In this document: piece by piece, positions 60,039-64,000 of the stretch | How positions within the stretch are numbered: position 1 is the stretch's first letter | How the letters are laid out: each line of letters begins with the position of its first letter | NCBI GenBank assembly: GCA_947259995.1 | Contig: CAMYOK010000006.1 | Span: 458,600-522,599, forward strand | Source of the DNA: an uncultured Pseudomonadales bacterium | GTDB lineage: Bacteria > Pseudomonadota > Gammaproteobacteria > Pseudomonadales > Pseudohongiellaceae | Length of the DNA: 64,000 bases | Reading direction: 5' to 3' | Program-made: the position numbers and the translations under genes | The notes under the pieces: generated by a model | Told to the model about the DNA's origin: nothing | Database searches by the model: none | Seen by the model: only the letters and a program-made list of their open reading frames with translations

Positions 60039-60199
60039 AACAGATATTTAACAACACCCCAAGCCGCTCGACCACATCTTGTAACTAACTATAAATAAAA
60101 GATATTCCATTCAATAGCGTCCAAGAAAGTCTTGCAACAATCAAAAATAATAGTAACATTCTTAGTCACACTTAAATAATAATTTGAGGCAGTGTTACT

Positions 60200-61399
60200 A
60201 TGGCTCGCATTGTTAAGCCCTTGACAGACACACAGGTAAAACAAGCTAAACCTAAAGCTTCCGAGTACTCATTAGCAGATGGAAGTGGCCTTGCTCTACG
60301 GGTGAAACCTAACGGCACTAAAATTTGGCTATTGAACTATTACGTTCCGTTTACGAATAGACGCACCAATATTAGCCTTGGCATATACCCTGATGTATCT
60401 CTCACAAAAGCCAGACAGCGTAGACAAGAATATCGAGGATTATTAGCTGACAACATTGACCCTGCTGAGCATCGAAAATGCCAACATGCAGAGTCGATAG
60501 AAGCAAACGCAAATACATTTGAATCGATTTACCACCAATGGCTGACTACCAAGCAAGACAAATCAAGAAGTTATCTTCACAGGCTTACAAAAGCTCTTGA
60601 ACTACATATCATTCCTGCACTTGGCACCACACCTATCCACAAGATAAACGCACAAGACACTATCAGAATAATTCAACCTCTAGCCGATAGAAATGCTCTA
60701 GAGTCAGTGCGTAAACTATGCCGATGGATTAATGAAATAATGACGTTTGCAGTGCACACCGGAGTAATACATGCAAACCCTCTTGTAAATATAAAGACGA
60801 GATTCAAACCTCCCAAGGTAACAAACCGCCCCACCATCAACATACTAGAACTTCCTAAATTTCTACACGATCTAGACAACGCTGGCATTACAACTACCAC
60901 CCGTTGCTCTATAGAATGGTTACTTCATACGATGGTTCGCCCAAAAGAAGCTACTAGTGCCAGATGGGATGAAATCAATTTCGCGGAAAAACTTTGGATT
61001 ATCCCCGCTGAACGCATGAAGCAAAGCCGTGATCATCTCGTGCCTTTAACACCGCAAACACTCGCTATACTCGAGTTAATGAAGCCAATCAGTGAGCATC
61101 GAGGATACATATTTCCATCCTCATTCAAACCAAAAGAGCCAATTAACAGCTCATCTCCAAATATGGCCATAAAGCGTATGGGCTACGAAGGAAGACTTGT
61201 TGCTCACGGGCTTAGATCACTCGCAAGCACTACGTTGAATGAGATGGAGTTTAACTATGACGTTATTGAAGCTGCTCTAGCCCACGTGGATAAAAACTCA
61301 ATTAGAGCCATATACAACAAAGCTAAGTACCTAAAACAAAGACGAAATATGATGGAGTGGTGGTCAGAATACATCGAAAAAGCAAGGCTTGATTACTAG
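60200..61399 (+). CDS. int: P4-type tyrosine integrase
   Basis: A 399-residue site-specific recombinase. The N-terminal DUF4102 arm-binding domain includes PLTDTQVKQAKPKASEYSLA and the DGSGLALRVKPNGTKIW strand. The catalytic domain shows Arg247 (TMVRPKEA), His279, His336 and Arg339 (HGLRSLAST), His362 (LAHVD) and nucleophile Tyr372 (AIYNKAKYLKQR). All catalytic positions are intact, so it should be active. The 161 bp between tRNA-Arg and the ATG are AT-rich and have no other gene. Confidence 0.95.
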   Translation: MARIVKPLTDTQVKQAKPKASEYSLADGSGLALRVKPNGTKIWLLNYYVPFTNRRTNISLGIYPDVSLTKARQRRQEYRGLLADNIDPAEHRKCQHAESIEANANTFESIYHQWLTTKQDKSRSYLHRLTKALELHIIPALGTTPIHKINAQDTIRIIQPLADRNALESVRKLCRWINEIMTFAVHTGVIHANPLVNIKTRFKPPKVTNRPTINILELPKFLHDLDNAGITTTTRCSIEWLLHTMVRPKEATSARWDEINFAEKLWIIPAERMKQSRDHLVPLTPQTLAILELMKPISEHRGYIFPSSFKPKEPINSSSPNMAIKRMGYEGRLVAHGLRSLASTTLNEMEFNYDVIEAALAHVDKNSIRAIYNKAKYLKQRRNMMEWWSEYIEKARLDY

Positions 61400-61602
61400 A
61401 CACAGTCAAACAGGACGCCTTGCAGCCCGTTATGCCCTCCTCCCCCTCTCGCCACACGCCAACTGCAAAGGTCTTGATATAGATAATGGATACTTTTACG
61501 CTCCCCAAGTGTATGAAATTGAACTTGCTTGCACGTTAGTGATTGAAAGGTCATAACAGTGCAATTAGGACAGCTAACTAAACTTGAAAGGGAATTTACA
61601 AT

Positions 61603-62217
61603 ATGGACCCCGAATTATCACACTGGCTGATTTGCGACGAGCTAACAATCCTCCAAGCTGTTTATTTGCATTTTGGCGATGCACCTGTAGATCCAGATCA
61701 GTTTCAATCTCAAAAGCTTGACTATGTAGACGATATGCCAGTCGTGGGCTGGAACGCGATAATGACAGCCATTAAAGGAGCCTTAAAATCCAAGGCTATT
61801 GAAGGCGAGCTTGTGTTCTACGATGGTATGAACAAGCAACCATTCACTACAGATGCAATCGACCCAACAAGATCAACGATTAATGTTGCGTCACTCAAGC
61901 TTTGGCTTCGACGCAAAGGCGTGCATTCAGAGTTTTTCGGGATCACACTGGAGTCTATTCAACTCCCTTTTCTAGACCCAAATCACCCGCGTTACTCAAG
62001 CAAGCTAGCTGCATCGATAATCGCATGGCAAAGCATGCAAGACAATGATTTAAAAGGAGTTACACCAAAAGCAGCTCTAGTAAAATGGCTTAAAAAAAAT
62101 GCAGAACATTTCAATCTTTTAAATCCTGATGGAAGCTTTAACACTAAAGGCATTGACGGATGCGCAACCGTTGCAAACTGGAAGACAAAAGGTGGCTCAC
62201 CGAAGACACCGAATTGA
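61603..62217 (+). CDS. Uncharacterised genomic-island protein
   Basis: A 204-residue protein of a type often found in proteobacterial islands near AlpA regulators, with no assigned function. Recognisable parts are the N-terminal DPELSHWLICDELTILQAVY, the HPRYSSKLAASIIAWQSM helix near residue 126 and the C-terminal GVTPKAALVKWLKKNAEHF with the end VANWKTKGGSPKTPN. GGGA precedes the ATG. The 203 bp before it, after the integrase, hold no feature I can support. A regulatory role is only a guess from position. Confidence 0.7.
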   Translation: MDPELSHWLICDELTILQAVYLHFGDAPVDPDQFQSQKLDYVDDMPVVGWNAIMTAIKGALKSKAIEGELVFYDGMNKQPFTTDAIDPTRSTINVASLKLWLRRKGVHSEFFGITLESIQLPFLDPNHPRYSSKLAASIIAWQSMQDNDLKGVTPKAALVKWLKKNAEHFNLLNPDGSFNTKGIDGCATVANWKTKGGSPKTPN

Positions 62218-62316
62218 GCCAACCACACTACACAGAGTCGAAAAACAACTACCGCTGAATATGCTGTGCTTCCACCACCAGCAATAACCCCTACCCGAGT
62301 TACACCAAAAAACCTC

Positions 62317-62337
62317 CCTAGTTTTCTAAACTAGGGT
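62317..62337. promoter_or_regulatory. Perfect 9-bp palindrome upstream of alpA-like gene
   Basis: CCCTAGTTT and AAACTAGGG flank TCT, 70 bp before the AlpA-type ATG. It could be an operator for a regulator such as AlpA or a terminator stem of the preceding gene; the bases after it (TACCTATTTC) are not a strong T-tract, which favours an operator. Confidence 0.45.
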
Positions 62338-62406
62338 ACCTATTTCAAAGCCGCTTAGTCACTCAAGATACTTACCATGTTTAACAACGCCTACGGAGGC
62401 TCCAGC

Positions 62407-62613
62407 ATGGCTAAAGTAATTCTACGACTTCCCGAAGTGATCGCAAGAATTGGCCTTTCACGCTCATCCATTTACCTAAGAATCAAAGATGATCCCAGCT
62501 TCCCTAAACCAGTTTCGCTCGGTGCCAGAGCTATAGGTTTCTACTCTAACGAGCTTGAAAGGTGGATTGACTCGCGTACTCGAGCAAAAGCAGAAGCGGA
62601 GGAGAATGTTTAG
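62407..62613 (+). CDS. AlpA-family phage regulatory protein
   Basis: About 68 residues from the ATG at 62407, which has GGAGG seven bases upstream; an ATG at 62377 lacks one. MerR-like helix-turn-helix: LRLPEVIARIGLSRSSIYLR, then FPKPVSLGARAIGFYSNELE and RWIDSRT, all typical of AlpA/P4 Vis proteins. These control integrase or excision and replication genes of integrative elements. The small Cys-rich gene follows 2 bp after its stop. Confidence 0.9.
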   Translation: MAKVILRLPEVIARIGLSRSSIYLRIKDDPSFPKPVSLGARAIGFYSNELERWIDSRTRAKAEAEENV

Positions 62614-62615
62614 TC

Positions 62616-62813
62616 ATGAGCCTACGCAAAGCTATAAACAATAACTGCAAAGCTTGTATTTATGACCCCAAGTCTCCTGGTACTTGGCGTGCGCAAGTTA
62701 CCTTTTGTAGCGTCAAATCGTGCAATTTATGGCCCGTTAGACCGACGACACCCAATAGTATCCCCGAATCGATCTTGCGCTGGTATGGCGTTAAATCGAG
62801 CGATTTTCAGTGA
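62616..62813 (+). CDS. Small cysteine-containing phage-type protein
   Basis: 65 residues. CKACIYDP and a later CSVKSCNLWPVRP give a four-cysteine pattern suited to one zinc ion. The sequence AINNNCKACIYDPKSPGTWR matches a short protein that recurs in prophages and P4-like elements; its role is unknown. The start lies 2 bp after the alpA-like stop, so the genes are probably co-translated. The primase-polymerase gene follows 18 bp later. Confidence 0.75.
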   Translation: MSLRKAINNNCKACIYDPKSPGTWRAQVTFCSVKSCNLWPVRPTTPNSIPESILRWYGVKSSDFQ

Positions 62814-62831
62814 CAAATTGGATCTAGCGTC

Positions 62832-63890
62832 ATGACCGCTGTCTCTTTAAATTCTAAAGCTAGAATACCGCTTAAAGTCGCCGCACTGCGCTACGCTCGG
62901 CTAGGGTTTGCTATATTCCCCATCACAGCAGAAAAGAAATCTCCTCCACTGATTAAAAATTGGCCAACACAAGCCACAACCGATCAACAGCAGATTAAAG
63001 CATGGTGGAATAGATGGCCATACGCAAATATTGGCATTGCTACCGGCCAAATATCTAAACTCCTTGTGCTAGACATTGACTCTAGTAAAGATGGGTTTCG
63101 CAGCTTAGCCAACTTAATCACGGAGAATGGAGAGCTGCCTGTAACTGCGAAGCAACGAACTGGTAGCGGTGTGCATTATCTATTTAAATGCGAAAAACCA
63201 ATCGGCAACAGCGTTAGTAAAATTGGGTTAGGTATAGACACAAGGGGAAATCGAGGCTACATCGTTGCCGCCCCTTCGGTACACCCAAATGGCTCTAACT
63301 ACGAATGGTCGATAGAGCCAAATACATTAGCTAATGCTCCAGATTGGCTTCTCAGTCTCTTGCATAGTGAAGGTTCAAAACCCGCACAACCTTCGAGTGA
63401 CACTAAAATCATCAAAGGCCAGCGCAATGACACTCTTTTTCGGAGAGGATGCGCGCTCCTCAAGAAAGGTAAAAAGGCTAAAGATATTGGTGCGGAGCTA
63501 ATTCGCATTAACCACTACCAATGCAAACCTCCGCTCCCTGATAGTGAGTTAAACCAGATCATCGACAGCGTACGAAAACAGTCAGTCGGTGCAAAAAGAC
63601 CACTATTCCAATACAGAGAATTCGTCTGCACTGAAACGCCAAAAAATCCAACCCTGCGCCATATCCTGCATATGATTAGTTTCTACATGGATGTAGAAGG
63701 AAAGCCCGCCTACCCTACTATTCAACAGATTGCAGAGCGAACTGGTTATTCCGAACCAACAGTGGGCAAATGGATAAAATATGCCGTAGATAACGGCTAT
63801 ATCGTTAGGAGAATGCACAAACCGAAAGGGCAAAAATGGGCGAATTCGGTATATTTGCTACCAAACAAATTTGTTAACACCCAAAGCTAA
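62832..63890 (+). CDS. Primase-polymerase (Prim-Pol) with PriCT and C-terminal winged-helix segment
   Basis: 352 residues. The Prim-Pol domain spans about 15-175: GFAIFPITAEKKSPPLIKNW, metal-binding DID at 81-83, SGVHYLFK near 112-119 and RGNRGYIVAAPSVHPNGSNY near 138. A PriCT-1 helical domain follows (about 195-250, QRNDTLFRRGCALLKKGKKA). The C-terminus (about 290-345, YPTIQQIAERTGYSEPTVGK, then NGYIVRRM) is a replication-initiator-like winged helix. No helicase P-loop is present, unlike the P4 alpha protein. The RBS is weak. It probably starts replication of the excised element. Confidence 0.85.
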   Translation: MTAVSLNSKARIPLKVAALRYARLGFAIFPITAEKKSPPLIKNWPTQATTDQQQIKAWWNRWPYANIGIATGQISKLLVLDIDSSKDGFRSLANLITENGELPVTAKQRTGSGVHYLFKCEKPIGNSVSKIGLGIDTRGNRGYIVAAPSVHPNGSNYEWSIEPNTLANAPDWLLSLLHSEGSKPAQPSSDTKIIKGQRNDTLFRRGCALLKKGKKAKDIGAELIRINHYQCKPPLPDSELNQIIDSVRKQSVGAKRPLFQYREFVCTETPKNPTLRHILHMISFYMDVEGKPAYPTIQQIAERTGYSEPTVGKWIKYAVDNGYIVRRMHKPKGQKWANSVYLLPNKFVNTQS

Positions 63891-64000
63891 ACAACTAGAA
63901 TACACGTCATTTTAATACTAATACTTAAGGGAACTCTTTATCAGGGCAAAGCGCTAGTGAGTTCGCATGCTTTTCTGAGTTGCAAAGAGCAAATTGAGAT

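Larger units (their letters stand above)
60014..64000 (+). mobile_element. Integrative element at tRNA-Arg(CCT), left part
   Basis: Integrase beside a tRNA gene, then an island-type hypothetical protein, an AlpA-type regulator, a small Cys-rich phage-type protein and a primase-polymerase, all on the plus strand. Base composition is visibly AT-richer and codon use differs from the flagellar and housekeeping genes. The order fits P4-like satellites or small integrative islands. No capsid, conjugation or defence gene is seen before the sequence ends. Confidence 0.85.

Overview
The window looks like chromosomal DNA from a free-swimming gammaproteobacterium with a polar-type, FleQ/sigma-54/sigma-28-controlled flagellum. 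The block aspS-yebC-ruvC-ruvA-ruvB-tolQRAB-pal-cpoB-queE-queC-tRNA-Lys, the nearby nadA, the purMN/DUF3108/DUF2066/hda cluster and a FleQ-family flagellar regulator all resemble Pseudomonas-like or Cellvibrionales-like gene order. The genus cannot be named from the sequence alone.

Layout. 1-5.6 kb: 3' end of an M48 metalloprotease gene, nadA, a quinone oxidoreductase, NADP-type gdhA, and a two-gene operon (hotdog-fold DUF4442-like protein plus a polytopic membrane protein) beside tRNA-Lys(TTT). 5.7-17.4 kb: a long minus-strand housekeeping run (queC, queE, Tol-Pal, RuvABC, yebC, aspS, a zinc-ribbon protein). 17.5-26.9 kb: HU-like protein, proS, yihY, wrbA-like gene, DUF2069, hda, DUF2066, purM-purN-DUF3108.

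26.9-57.0 kb: flagellar region. Minus-strand units are fleQ, fliD-fliS, fliC-flaG and flgBCDEFGHIJKL. A MOSC-domain gene and a fliT-like gene sit between these units on the plus strand. flgA, flgM, flgN and a ycgR-like PilZ gene are divergent from flgB. Recognisable sigma-54 (-24/-12) sites precede flgB, flgA and probably fliD, and sigma-28 sites precede fliC and flgM. The striking feature is that all four long axial or cap proteins (hook FlgE 1191 aa, junction FlgK 1347 aa, flagellin FliC 1182 aa, cap FliD about 1407 aa) are two to three times the usual size. They are enlarged by the same kind of repeated, cysteine-free, beta-rich module of roughly 80-100 residues, so hook, junction, filament and cap appear to carry matching surface domains.

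57.0-60.0 kb: a pair of rSAM/selenodomain-associated (arsenosugar-type) glycosyltransferase genes, a long intergenic stretch, a small orphan gene, a gene for a protein with two AP2-like repeats, then REP-type palindromes and a 53-bp tandem repeat. 60.0-64.0 kb: start of an AT-richer integrative element at tRNA-Arg(CCT): P4-type integrase, an uncharacterised island protein, AlpA-type regulator, a small Cys-rich protein, and a primase-polymerase with a C-terminal winged-helix-like segment. The element runs past the window end, so its cargo and right boundary are not visible.
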